From Microbacterium flavum (GTDB lineage Bacteria; Actinomycetota; Actinomycetes; Actinomycetales; Microbacteriaceae): 64,000 nucleotides of DNA. Below are positions 25,441 to 34,448 of this stretch, piece by piece (position 1 is the first letter of the stretch; every line of letters starts with the position of its first letter). The position numbers and the translations under genes are program-made. The notes below the pieces were generated by a model. That model was not told the DNA's origin. It did no database searches and saw only the letters and a list, made by a program, of their open reading frames with translations. The stretch is taken from assembly GCF_018717645.1 (NCBI RefSeq), contig NZ_JAFLHG010000010.1:62001-126000 (forward strand), given 5' to 3'.

Positions 25441-28227
25441 TCATCCCTCCGGGAGACGTACCCGTCGCACCGCGACGCCGGGCTCGATCAGCCACGCGCG
25501 GCCCTTCCCCGGGGCGGCGAAAGGTGGGAGCTCACGCGACCCGGTGACGCCGCGGTACTCCGCGGCACAGGCGGCATCCACGACGAGCGTCCCGTGTTCG
25601 CGCACGTGGGCGAGCGCACCCCAGTGCGCGAGCCACGCCTCCGGGCTCCCGACGAATGCCCGCGCCGCGCGCGCACCATCGGCGCCAGCACCGACGTCGG
25701 GCGCTGGCCGCGCCGCATCAGCGAGGTCGACGATCTCGATGCCCTCCCGCGCGCACGCCGTCCTCACGAGCGCCGCGCGCGGTCCCGGCGCGAGCACGAA
25801 TCCGATGATCCCGCGCGCCGATCCGAGCGCCACAGGCCGCGGACCCCAGAGCGGGGCGACCGAGAGTCGCACCGAATCGTCATCGTCCGGCATCGCGAAC
25901 TGGACGAGAGTGCGCCCCCATCGCCCGCGCCCCGCGGGCGCATCGGGCACGAAGTCTCCGGACGCTCCCCCCGCAGCCACGTGGTCGGCGCGGGTGGCCA
26001 TCGGGAGCATGACGCGCTGCGGAAGAAGCTCGAGCACGCGTCCCAGCGTTCCGCTCAGCCTGCTGACGGAGACCACGAGCGTGATGCCACGGCCGCGCGC
26101 TTCACGGCAGATCCGCTCCAGCGCGCCCAGCCACACGGCGCCGTGATCGGCACCGAATCGGGGGACGAGCGCGTCGGCGTCGTCGAAGAGCACGACCGTC
26201 CCGCGCGGCGCCTCGTCGAGGGCGTACACCGCATCCCAGGCGCCTTCCGGGTCCTCGGGGATCCACACCGGCGCGGCGGCCTGGCCCGCGACCGTGCGCA
26301 GCAGACTCGTCCGACCGCTCCCCGCTCCGCCGACGACGACGAGACCCGCCGCGTCTGCCGGGAGGGTGACGGCTGACTGGCGCTGATGCTCGGGCTCGTC
26401 CGAGATGCCGAGGACGATCGCCGCTGCGGGTGCCTCTGTCCTCGACCGCACGGCGCCCACCCCGATCCGTTCCGGCAGCGGCGGAAGCCACGGTCGGCGT
26501 GCGGGGGCGAGCGCGGATGCCGCGGCACGGACGGCGGCGATCGTCTCCGCACGGCACAGTGCCACGCGGATCCGTCGCGGCGCGCTGTCGGCGGCGCAGC
26601 GCAGCAGGGCGGATCCACGTGCGGCGGCCGTGCCCGGCAGATGCACGGCATCGTCCTGACCGATGATCGTGCGGGAGTCGCCGGCATCGGTCACCCGGAA
26701 GGCGATCCGCAGGGGCGCATTCGCGAGGACCCCGTCGCGGAACGCGCCGCCCACCCGCTGGGAGGCGAGAACGAGGTGCATGCCGAGCGCCCGGCCCCGG
26801 GCGGCGATGTCGCCGAACAGCTCGTGCAGCTCGGGCCGGGCCGTCACGAGCGCGGCGTACTCATCGACGACGATCACGAGGCGCGCGAGCGCGGCACCCG
26901 CGCCGTCGATGTCACGGGCCTGCGCATGCGCGAGGACGCGTTCCCGGTGGCGGACCTCGGCCCGCAGGCTTTCGACCGCACGCACCGCCCGCTCCTCGTC
27001 GAGGTCGGTGAGAACCCCGGTGACATGCGGCAGCCCGGCGAGCGCGTCGAACGTACGACCTCCCTTGAAGTCGACGAGGAGCAGCGCGAGCTCCTGCGGG
27101 GTGCGGGTGCGGCACATCGCGGTCATCCAGGTCGTGAGCAGCTCGCTCTTCCCCGAGCCGGTCACCCCGACGACGACGGCGTGCGGACCATCCGCGACGA
27201 GGTCCACGACCACCGGCGCTCCGGCGCTCATCCCGATCGCGGCGGCGAGACTCGCGCGGCCGCCGCCCTGCGGACTCAGGTCCTCGAGGCAGATGACGTC
27301 GTCGGGCCGGTGTCCGAGGCGCGTCGAACGTGCGGCGAGCGCGGCGGCGATCTCGTCCGCCTGCGCGCGGGAGACCGCCTCGACGGCCACCTCGCGCGAC
27401 GACCCGGCATGATCGAGCCGGGCACGCCCGTGCGAGGTCAGTGTCAGGACCGCCGCGCACCGGGGTGGGGGCGGCGCCCCCTCGGCGATCCGGATCAGAG
27501 GAAGGTCCGCGTCCTCGGGGAGCGGCACCTCCCCCGTGCCGAGGAACACGACGGCGCCCCGCGTCGCCGCGCGGTGCGGAACCGCGGCCAGCTCTGCCGC
27601 CTCGCCGACGAGTCGCACGCTCCCCGGCGCCCGCGCGAGACACGTCTGCAGGGCGAGCGCCCGGAGGACGGCCGCGGCGGCGACCGGTGGTCCGCTGACG
27701 GCGACCCCCGCGGACATCGGAACGGTCATCGGAGCGTCATCGAGGACCCGCGCTCTGCGGCGGAGGTCCCGGGATGCGGGGTCGTGCGCCTCGCCCTCGA
27801 CCCGGAGGTCACTGCCGCCGCTCCCCCGGCCGACCACGAGCACTTCGCTCCTCCCGGGCACCACGCGCCAGACCTCGTCGACGTCGACCGCATAGCCCGC
27901 GACATCCGGCGTCCGGCGCCAGGCGCGCCTCCGCTCCGCACCATGCCGCTCCTCGATCTCCTCATCGAGGGCTCTGATCGCCGCAGCGCTCTCACGTGAG
28001 GACCGCCGCTTCGCGCGCCGCGATGTGCGCAGCCCGTCGATGATCCCGGCGACGGCCATGAGGGGGCCGAGCGCCGCGAACCACAGCGCGAAGGTCGATC
28101 CCGTCACCCTCCAGAGGACGACCGCCCCCACGATCGGCACGATGGCCGCAGCGATGGGGATCGTCGGCCGGGGCGGCGCGGGTGGCGGTGCGGGCAGCCG
28201 CAGCGGCTCATCGAGCGGATCGTCCAT
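25441..28227 (-). CDS. FtsK/SpoIIIE-type (EccC-like) ATPase, membrane anchored
   Basis: A 928-residue protein from ATG 28227. A short cytoplasmic N-terminus is followed by two membrane helices (about 25-65). The first ATPase domain has a canonical Walker A (GVTGSGKSELLTTW, about 352) and Walker B (LVIVVDEYA). The second nucleotide site carries GGAGSGRTSLLR, with Arg where the Walker lysine should be, and VVLFDDAD. A third, more degenerate segment ends the protein. The arrangement is that of the type VII secretion motor EccC/EssC. No other ESX genes adjoin it, so the secretion role is inferred. It follows the PP2C gene after 65 bp. Confidence 0.85.
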   Translation of the reverse strand: MDDPLDEPLRLPAPPPAPPRPTIPIAAAIVPIVGAVVLWRVTGSTFALWFAALGPLMAVAGIIDGLRTSRRAKRRSSRESAAAIRALDEEIEERHGAERRRAWRRTPDVAGYAVDVDEVWRVVPGRSEVLVVGRGSGGSDLRVEGEAHDPASRDLRRRARVLDDAPMTVPMSAGVAVSGPPVAAAAVLRALALQTCLARAPGSVRLVGEAAELAAVPHRAATRGAVVFLGTGEVPLPEDADLPLIRIAEGAPPPPRCAAVLTLTSHGRARLDHAGSSREVAVEAVSRAQADEIAAALAARSTRLGHRPDDVICLEDLSPQGGGRASLAAAIGMSAGAPVVVDLVADGPHAVVVGVTGSGKSELLTTWMTAMCRTRTPQELALLLVDFKGGRTFDALAGLPHVTGVLTDLDEERAVRAVESLRAEVRHRERVLAHAQARDIDGAGAALARLVIVVDEYAALVTARPELHELFGDIAARGRALGMHLVLASQRVGGAFRDGVLANAPLRIAFRVTDAGDSRTIIGQDDAVHLPGTAAARGSALLRCAADSAPRRIRVALCRAETIAAVRAAASALAPARRPWLPPLPERIGVGAVRSRTEAPAAAIVLGISDEPEHQRQSAVTLPADAAGLVVVGGAGSGRTSLLRTVAGQAAAPVWIPEDPEGAWDAVYALDEAPRGTVVLFDDADALVPRFGADHGAVWLGALERICREARGRGITLVVSVSRLSGTLGRVLELLPQRVMLPMATRADHVAAGGASGDFVPDAPAGRGRWGRTLVQFAMPDDDDSVRLSVAPLWGPRPVALGSARGIIGFVLAPGPRAALVRTACAREGIEIVDLADAARPAPDVGAGADGARAARAFVGSPEAWLAHWGALAHVREHGTLVVDAACAAEYRGVTGSRELPPFAAPGKGRAWLIEPGVAVRRVRLPEG

Positions 28228-28292
28228 GCGCCCAGTCAAGACCGCCGCGCCCGGCGACGGTCACCGCGGGGCGGATCGGTGGACGGCTCGCG

Positions 28293-29153
28293 TCAGGGTG
28301 CGGTTGTGGACGAGTCGTCGTCGCCCGCGGCATCCGCGTCGCCCGCGGCGTCCGCAGCCGCCGCGCCGTCCGCGCCTGCGCCCGTCCGGTGCGCGTTGAT
28401 GACGATGATCGTGACGTTGTCGCGTCCGCCGTTCTCCAGCGCCGCCTCGAGCATGTCGTCCGCCGCTTCGGTGGGGTCGTCGTGCTGCAGAAGGAAGTGC
28501 AGGATGCCGTAGTCCGTGAGCTCCTTGGTGAGTCCGTCGCTGCAGATGACGAACCGGTCGCCGTCGACGACCTCCAGGCGCACGTAGTCGGGCAGGACAC
28601 CGTCGGAGGGACCGATCGCGCGGGTGATGACGTTGCCGTACGGGTGGTTCTCGGCCTCTTCGGGGGTGAGGCGACCGGCGGAGATGAGCTCCTGCACCAC
28701 GGAGTGGTCCGTCGTGACCTGCGCGAGGCCGCCGTCGCGGAAGAGGTAGACCCGCGAGTCGCCGACGTTCAGGGTCACCCACGTCGGCTCGTCGCCGGTG
28801 AGGTCGAGGTAGACGCCGGTGACCGTCGTTCCGGTGCCCTCGTCGGTCGTCTCGGGGTGAGAGGCGATGTCGCCCACCGCACGGGCGAGCGCCTTCTCGA
28901 TCGTCTTCGGACCGACGTCGCCCTTCGCCGCGACGGCGCGCAGGCGATCGACGGTGCTGGCGCTGGCGATCTCTCCGCCGATGTGCCCACCCATGCCGTC
29001 CGCGACGATGAACAGGGGGAACTCCGCCATCATGGCATCCTGGTTCGCGTCGCGCCGGCGGCCGCGGTGCGTGATCGAGGACCACTGCAGCTCGAGCGCT
29101 CCGTCCGCGAGGGGGACGGTGCGCGACTGGGTCGCGGGTTCGGTCACGCTCAC
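28293..29153 (-). CDS. PP2C-family serine/threonine phosphatase
   Basis: A 286-residue phosphatase starting at GTG 29153, overlapping the stop of the ABC exporter gene (GTGA). The metal-binding motifs are RRRDANQDA, VADGMGGHIGGE, GTTVTGVYL and GDSRVYLFR, then SDGLTKEL and GRDNVTIIVI, all in PP2C order. A low-complexity Ala/Asp tail of about 30 residues ends the protein. It should dephosphorylate Ser/Thr phosphoproteins in the cytoplasm. No Ser/Thr kinase is encoded nearby. Its position between an exporter and an EccC-like ATPase suggests control of one of them. Confidence 0.93.
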   Translation of the reverse strand: MSVTEPATQSRTVPLADGALELQWSSITHRGRRRDANQDAMMAEFPLFIVADGMGGHIGGEIASASTVDRLRAVAAKGDVGPKTIEKALARAVGDIASHPETTDEGTGTTVTGVYLDLTGDEPTWVTLNVGDSRVYLFRDGGLAQVTTDHSVVQELISAGRLTPEEAENHPYGNVITRAIGPSDGVLPDYVRLEVVDGDRFVICSDGLTKELTDYGILHFLLQHDDPTEAADDMLEAALENGGRDNVTIIVINAHRTGAGADGAAAADAAGDADAAGDDDSSTTAP

Positions 29154-31108
29154 ACTCTAGTGGACGCCTCGCCCGCCTCCTCGGCGGCGGGCTGGTCGAA
29201 CTGCGCATTGTAGAGCCGCCAGTATGCCCCGCGGACGGCGAGGAGCTCGTCGTGGGTGCCCTGTTCGACGATCGCACCGGCCTCCATCACGAGAATGAGG
29301 TCGGCATCGCGGATCGTCGAGAGCCGATGCGCGATGACGAACGAGGTGCGGTCGCGACGGAGCCGCGACATCGCGCGCTGGATGAGCAGCTCGGTACGCG
29401 TGTCGACCGAGCTCGTGGCCTCGTCGAGGATGAGGATGCGCGGATCCGACAGGAAGGCGCGCGCGATCGTCACGAGCTGGCGCTCCCCCACCGACAGGTT
29501 CGTCGCCTCATCGTCGAGGACGGTGTCGTAGCCGTCCGGGAGCGCATGCACGAACCGGTCGACGTACGCCGCGGTCGCCGCCTCCACGATCTCCTCCTCG
29601 GTCGCCTCCGGGCGCCCGTACGCGATGTTCTCCCGGATCGTGCCGGCGAACAGCCACGTGTCCTGCAGGACCATCCCGGTCCGTCGGCGCAGGTCGTCGC
29701 GGGTCATGAGGCGGGTGTCGAGGCCGTCCAGCGAGATGACCCCGGCATCCACGTCGTAGAACCGCATGACGAGGTTGACGAGCGTCGTCTTCCCCGCTCC
29801 GGTCGGGCCGACGATCGCGACCGTGGACCCCGGGGCGGCGTGGAGGGAGAGGTCGTCGATGAGCGGAGTGTCCGGGGTGTAGCGGAACGCCACCTCGCGG
29901 AAGGAGAGGTCGGCGGCATCCGGCGGCACCGTCCGGGCCGGATCCGCGTCGGGGCTCTGCTCCTCTTCGTCGAGGAGCTCGAACACGCGCTCTGCGCTCG
30001 CCACTCCCGACTGCAGCAGGTTCGCCATCGAGCCGAGCTGGCTGAGCGGCTGCGTGAACTGGCGCGAGTACTGGATGAACGCCTGCACGTCGCCGATCGA
30101 CATGAGGCCGCCCGCGACCTGCAGGCCGCCCACGACGGCGATCGCGACGTAGACGAGGTTCCCGATGAACATCATGGCGGGCATGATGATGCCCGAGAGG
30201 AACTGGGCGCCGAAACTCGCGCGGTACACCTCCGCGTTCTCCGCCGCGAAATCCTTCTCCACCTCGCGCTGGTGTCCGAAGACCTTGACGATGTTGTGGC
30301 CCGAGAAGGTCTCCTCGACGCGCGCGTTCAGGATGCCCGTCGCCTTCCACTGCGCGACGAAGAGCTTCTGCGAGCGCTTCGCCACCGTGACGGTGACGAC
30401 GATCGTGAGCGGGATGGTGACGAGCGCGATCACGGCGAGAAGCGGGGAGATGAGGAACATCATCACGAGCACGCCGATAACCGTGAGGAGGGAGACCACG
30501 ACCTGGGAGAGCGTCTGCTGCATCGTCTGCCCGATGTTGTCGACATCGTTGGTCACGCGGCTGAGCAGTTCGCCGCGCTGAACCCGATCGAAATAGGACA
30601 GCGGCAGACGGTGGATCTTGTCCTCGACCCGCATGCGCAGCCGGTTCATCGCGCGCTGCACGATCCCGTTGAGCAGCCGCGCCTGCAGCCATCCGAACAG
30701 GGCGGCGAACAGATAGACCCCGAGGACGGCGAGGATGACCATCCCCAGCCTCTCGAAGTCGATGCCGGCGCCCGGAACGAAGTCCATCGCCCCGAGCATG
30801 TCCGCCTGCTGCTGCTGGCCGCTCGCGACGAGCTGATCGACGACCTGCTGTTTCGTGGCGCCCGCCGGCACCTGCATCGAGATGAACCCCGCGAAGATGA
30901 TGTTCGTGCCCTCGCCGAGGATCTTCGGCCCGGCCACGCTCAGCGCCACCGAGATCACCCCGAACAGCAGGACCAGGACGAGCAGCGGCGTGTCGACCCG
31001 GAGCGTGCCGAGCAGTCGCTTCGCGCTCGGCCCGAAGTTCTGCGCCTTCGCGCCCGGAGCCATTCCGCGCGCCGGGCCCCGCCCCATCGGGCCGTGCCCG
31101 CCGCTCAT
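29150..31108 (-). CDS. ABC exporter half-transporter, catalytic-site partner
   Basis: A 652-residue protein from ATG 31108 with a six-helix exporter membrane domain (about 40-370) preceded by a Gly/Pro-rich N-terminus. The ATPase domain has Walker A GPTGAGKTTL, the non-standard signature LSVGERQ and Walker B with the catalytic glutamate (ILILDEATSSVD). It overlaps the upstream half-transporter by ATGA. The two should form a heterodimeric multidrug or lipid exporter. An insert of about 50 residues between the first two membrane helices (GATKQQVVDQL region) is long for the family. The substrate is unknown. Confidence 0.94.
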   Translation of the reverse strand: MSGGHGPMGRGPARGMAPGAKAQNFGPSAKRLLGTLRVDTPLLVLVLLFGVISVALSVAGPKILGEGTNIIFAGFISMQVPAGATKQQVVDQLVASGQQQQADMLGAMDFVPGAGIDFERLGMVILAVLGVYLFAALFGWLQARLLNGIVQRAMNRLRMRVEDKIHRLPLSYFDRVQRGELLSRVTNDVDNIGQTMQQTLSQVVVSLLTVIGVLVMMFLISPLLAVIALVTIPLTIVVTVTVAKRSQKLFVAQWKATGILNARVEETFSGHNIVKVFGHQREVEKDFAAENAEVYRASFGAQFLSGIIMPAMMFIGNLVYVAIAVVGGLQVAGGLMSIGDVQAFIQYSRQFTQPLSQLGSMANLLQSGVASAERVFELLDEEEQSPDADPARTVPPDAADLSFREVAFRYTPDTPLIDDLSLHAAPGSTVAIVGPTGAGKTTLVNLVMRFYDVDAGVISLDGLDTRLMTRDDLRRRTGMVLQDTWLFAGTIRENIAYGRPEATEEEIVEAATAAYVDRFVHALPDGYDTVLDDEATNLSVGERQLVTIARAFLSDPRILILDEATSSVDTRTELLIQRAMSRLRRDRTSFVIAHRLSTIRDADLILVMEAGAIVEQGTHDELLAVRGAYWRLYNAQFDQPAAEEAGEASTRV

Positions 31109-32838
31109 GCCGCCTCCTGAGCCGAGAGCTGCGAATCGACGATCTCGCGATACGTCTCCGAGCTCTTCAGGAGCTCCTCGTGGGTCCCGCGGCCGACCAT
31201 CCGACCGTGCTCGAGCACGATGATCTGGTCTGCGTGCTGCACGGTCGACACCCGCTGGGCGACGATGATGCGGGTCTCCGCCGGCAGGTCCCGATCCAGC
31301 GCGCGCCGCAGGGCCGCATCCGTCTTCAGGTCGAGCGCCGAGAAGGAGTCGTCGAACACGAAGATCTCGGGCTGCTTGACGAGAGCCCGCGCGATCGCCA
31401 GGCGCTGCCGCTGTCCCCCGGACACGTTCGTTCCCCCCTGTGCGATCTGCGCGTCCAGGCTGCCCTCGAGCCCGCGGACGAACTCGGATGCCTGGGCGAT
31501 GTCGAGAGCCCGCCACAGATCGGCGTCGGTCGCCTCGCGGTCGCCGTAGCGCAGGTTGGAGGCGACGGTGCCGGCGAACAGGAACGCGCGCTGGGGCACG
31601 AGCCCGATCCGCGCCCACAGCCGGTCGGGGTCCACGTCGCGGACATCCACGCCGTCGACGCGGACCACCCCCGCGGTGACGTCGAACAGGCGCGCGATGA
31701 GCCCGACGAGCGTCGTCTTGCCCGAGCCGGTCGACCCGATGATGGCGGTCGTCGTGCCGGGCTCGGCCGTGAAGGTGATGTCGTGGAGGACGGCGTCATC
31801 GGCGCCCGGGTAGGTGAAGGACACGTGGTCGAACTCCACGCGTCCGGGGCCCGCCGGCGCGTCCACACTTTGGAGCGGGGCCTGCACGGACGGTTCGGTC
31901 TCGAGCACCGCGCCGATCCGATCGGCGCAGACCGCGGCGCGCGGAATCATCACGAACATGAACGTCGCCATCATGACGCCCATCAGGATCTGCATGAGGT
32001 AGTTCAGGAACGCGAACAGGGTGCCGATCTGGACGCCGTGGTCCTGCACCTGACTCGCGCCGAACCAGATGACCGCGGCGGACGAGAGGTTCATGACGAG
32101 CATCACGACCGGGAACATCAGCGCCATGAGGTTGCCGGCGCGCAGCGCCGTCTCCATGACATCGCCGCTCGCGCGTCCGAACCGGTGCCGCTCCTCGTCC
32201 TCGCGGACGAAGGCGCGGATGACGCGGATGCCGGTGAGCTGCTCGCGCAGGATCTGATTGAGGCGGTCGATACGGGCCTGCATGCGGGTGAAGGCCGGCA
32301 CCATCCGCACCACGATGAGCGATACCACGAGGAGCAGGACCGGGATCGCGACGAGCATGAGCCAGGACAGCCCGGCATCCTGGCGCACCGCCATGATGAT
32401 GCCGCCGATCGCGAGCATGGGGGCGGAGACCATCACCGTCGCCGACATCTGGACGAGCATCTGCACCTGCTGCACGTCGTTCGTGTTGCGGGTGATCAGC
32501 GAGGGCGCGCCGAACTGGCCCACCTCCCGCTGGGAGAACGCCACCACCCGATGGAAGATGTCACCGCGCAGCCGGGCACCGAGGCCCATGGCGAGCCGCG
32601 AGCCGAAATAGACGGCGACGAGCGCGCACACGACCTGCACGAGGCTCACGGCGAGCATCGTCCCGCCGGTGCTCCAGATGTAGGGGATGTCCCCGCGGAT
32701 GACCCCGGTGTCGATGATGTCCGCGTTGAGGGTCGGCAGCGCGAGCGAGGCGATCGACTGCCCGAGCTGGAACACGACCACCAGCGCGAGGAGCGGCCAC
32801 GCAGGAGCGAGATAGCGTCCGAGGATCCTGCCGAGCAT
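31105..32838 (-). CDS. ABC exporter half-transporter, degenerate-site partner
   Basis: A 577-residue exporter with six membrane helices (about 15-310) and a C-terminal ATPase. The signature NVSGGQRQRL is canonical and Walker A is GSTGSGKTTL. The residue after Walker B is Asp instead of Glu (IFVFDDSFSALD). This, paired with LSVGE in the partner, is the hallmark of heterodimeric exporters with one inactive ATP site (TM287/288 and BmrCD type). First gene of the operon running to the PP2C and FtsK-like genes. Confidence 0.94.
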   Translation of the reverse strand: MLGRILGRYLAPAWPLLALVVVFQLGQSIASLALPTLNADIIDTGVIRGDIPYIWSTGGTMLAVSLVQVVCALVAVYFGSRLAMGLGARLRGDIFHRVVAFSQREVGQFGAPSLITRNTNDVQQVQMLVQMSATVMVSAPMLAIGGIIMAVRQDAGLSWLMLVAIPVLLLVVSLIVVRMVPAFTRMQARIDRLNQILREQLTGIRVIRAFVREDEERHRFGRASGDVMETALRAGNLMALMFPVVMLVMNLSSAAVIWFGASQVQDHGVQIGTLFAFLNYLMQILMGVMMATFMFVMIPRAAVCADRIGAVLETEPSVQAPLQSVDAPAGPGRVEFDHVSFTYPGADDAVLHDITFTAEPGTTTAIIGSTGSGKTTLVGLIARLFDVTAGVVRVDGVDVRDVDPDRLWARIGLVPQRAFLFAGTVASNLRYGDREATDADLWRALDIAQASEFVRGLEGSLDAQIAQGGTNVSGGQRQRLAIARALVKQPEIFVFDDSFSALDLKTDAALRRALDRDLPAETRIIVAQRVSTVQHADQIIVLEHGRMVGRGTHEELLKSSETYREIVDSQLSAQEAA

Positions 32839-32943
32839 GCGCGCGCCTTCCCGCGCCGGGAGCGATCCGGGCGCGGATCGACGCTACGCCTGCGCGGGCG
32901 ACCGGATCAAGTCGGTCACCGTCCGCCGTATCGGCGCGGCGCG

Positions 32944-33726
32944 TCAGATGCGGGGCGCGTCACCGTCCGGAGCGGGCGGGGCGGGCGGCGTGACCGGGGG
33001 CTGCGCCGCGGGCGGAGCAGGCGGCGTGACCGGGGGCTGCGCCGCGGGCGGAGCGGCCGGCGTGACCGGGGGCTGCGCCGCGGGCGGCGTGACCGGAGGC
33101 TGCCAGGCGGGCGGAGCGCTCTGCGGCGGCGCGGGCGGGGGCTGGTACCCGGGCGCCTGGCCGGGGTTCTGATACCCCGGAGCCTGATAGCCCGGCGCAC
33201 CGTAGGGAGCGGCGTACCCCGGCGACTGCTGCGGGATGCCCTGCCACACGGTGCGATCGGCGAAGAATCCGTTCCCCGCCCACGGCGCGGGCGGGATGGC
33301 GGGGTTCCAGCGCGATCCGTCGAACGCGTTGATGCCCATCCAGACGATCGAGAGGAAGACGTAGAGGATGACCCAGGGGGTCTCCTTCTGCAGCTTGAGA
33401 CCGACGCGCCATGCGGCCAGGGCCCCCACCGCGAGGGGAAGGAGCGAGACGATCGCGTTCAGCACGGGCACGGCGCCGAGAAGCGCGGCGGCCGCGATCG
33501 CGATCAGCATCACCCAGGGGCTGACGTCACCGAGCTTGGAGAACACGAGAAGGTTGTAGAACGGCACCCAGGCCCGCCAGCGGCCCTGCACCCCCGCCTT
33601 GTCGAAGATCTTCATCAGGAACCACGAGCCGATCACGTAACCCGCGATCGCCACGAGGAAGATGAAGAAGCCGAATGCCGCGACGAGCGCGAAGTATCCG
33701 CCGTCGCCGTATCCGTAATCGTCCAT
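32944..33726 (-). CDS. membrane protein with a Pro/Ala-rich repetitive tail (DUF5684-like)
   Basis: A 260-residue protein from ATG 33726 (MDDYGYGDGGYF), behind GGAAAGG. Four hydrophobic segments in residues 10-130 carry AGVQGRWRAWVPFYNL, the pattern of DUF5684-type proteins. The last ~100 residues are rich in Pro, Ala, Gln, Tyr and Gly, first as PGYQ/APG units and then as four APPAAQPPVTP-type repeats encoded by 36-bp tandem DNA repeats. Similar proteins are common in Microbacterium without known function; an envelope-associated role is possible. Confidence 0.75.
   Translation of the reverse strand: MDDYGYGDGGYFALVAAFGFFIFLVAIAGYVIGSWFLMKIFDKAGVQGRWRAWVPFYNLLVFSKLGDVSPWVMLIAIAAAALLGAVPVLNAIVSLLPLAVGALAAWRVGLKLQKETPWVILYVFLSIVWMGINAFDGSRWNPAIPPAPWAGNGFFADRTVWQGIPQQSPGYAAPYGAPGYQAPGYQNPGQAPGYQPPPAPPQSAPPAWQPPVTPPAAQPPVTPAAPPAAQPPVTPPAPPAAQPPVTPPAPPAPDGDAPRI
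32984..33118. repeat. 36-bp tandem repeats in the 3' end of the membrane protein gene
   Basis: Units at 32984-33019 and 33020-33055 differ by one base. Shortened in-frame units follow at 33056-33085 (30 bp) and 33086-33118 (33 bp). They encode the APPAAQPPVTP repeats, and all length changes are multiples of three. Confidence 0.85.
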
Positions 33727-33914
33727 GATCAGCCTTTCCAGAAGGGATGTCCCGCGCACTGGCACCGACGATCAGGCGGTGTCCGACGGGATCCGATCCC
33801 GTTCGATCACATCGTAGAGCCGCGCGCCCTCTCCCAGCCAGAGGCGCCCGATTGCTCGCGTGTCGGGGCGCAGGGTCGCTAGCCTGGCGGCAGACATCCG
33901 CTGAGAGGACCCCC

Positions 33915-34436
33915 ATGACCGATCCGTCGACGCCCGCTCCCCCGCCCCTCCCCGAGCGCCGCGCCGCCGACGTCGCCGCCTCCGCCGACGCCGCGGCGAC
34001 GACGACGGGAGCCGAGGCGGGCGGTCAGGCCGGTCCGACCCCGGGCATCGCGGGCGTGGACGACACGGGGGTGCGCCGGCTCACGGGAGACATCGACGAC
34101 ATCGGCCGCGGGTTCCTGGCCGCCCTGTTCGACATCACGTTCACGCGCTTCATCACGCGGCGCCTCGCGAGCGTGTTCTTCCTGGTGGGCCTCATCGCCA
34201 TCGGCATCGCGTTCGTCTCGGCGTTCGTCGGCGGGATCATCCACGGCATCGGGGCGCTCGGATGGAACCCGGGCGGCGGCATCGCCCTGATCCTCTCGAC
34301 GGTGATCGTCGTGCCCGTGCTGGCGTTCTTCGCCGTGGTGCTGCTGCGCTTCGTCATCGAATCGGGCGTCGCGCTCGTCGCGATCGCGGAGAACACCGAG
34401 CGCACCGCGGAGAACACCCGCCGGGGCGGCGCCTGA
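33915..34436 (+). CDS. DUF4282 domain membrane protein
   Basis: A 173-residue protein from ATG 33915 behind GAGAGG. A Pro/Ala-rich cytoplasmic N-terminus of about 60 residues leads into FLAALFDITFTRFITRRLASVFF, the start of the DUF4282 domain. It has two membrane helices (about 88-110 and 120-148) and a charged C-terminus ENTERTAENTRR. A TAGCCT -10 box at 33880-33885 gives a leader of about 23 nt. Function is unknown. Confidence 0.85.
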   Translation: MTDPSTPAPPPLPERRAADVAASADAAATTTGAEAGGQAGPTPGIAGVDDTGVRRLTGDIDDIGRGFLAALFDITFTRFITRRLASVFFLVGLIAIGIAFVSAFVGGIIHGIGALGWNPGGGIALILSTVIVVPVLAFFAVVLLRFVIESGVALVAIAENTERTAENTRRGGA

Positions 34437-34448
34437 GGCGCGCCCGGT

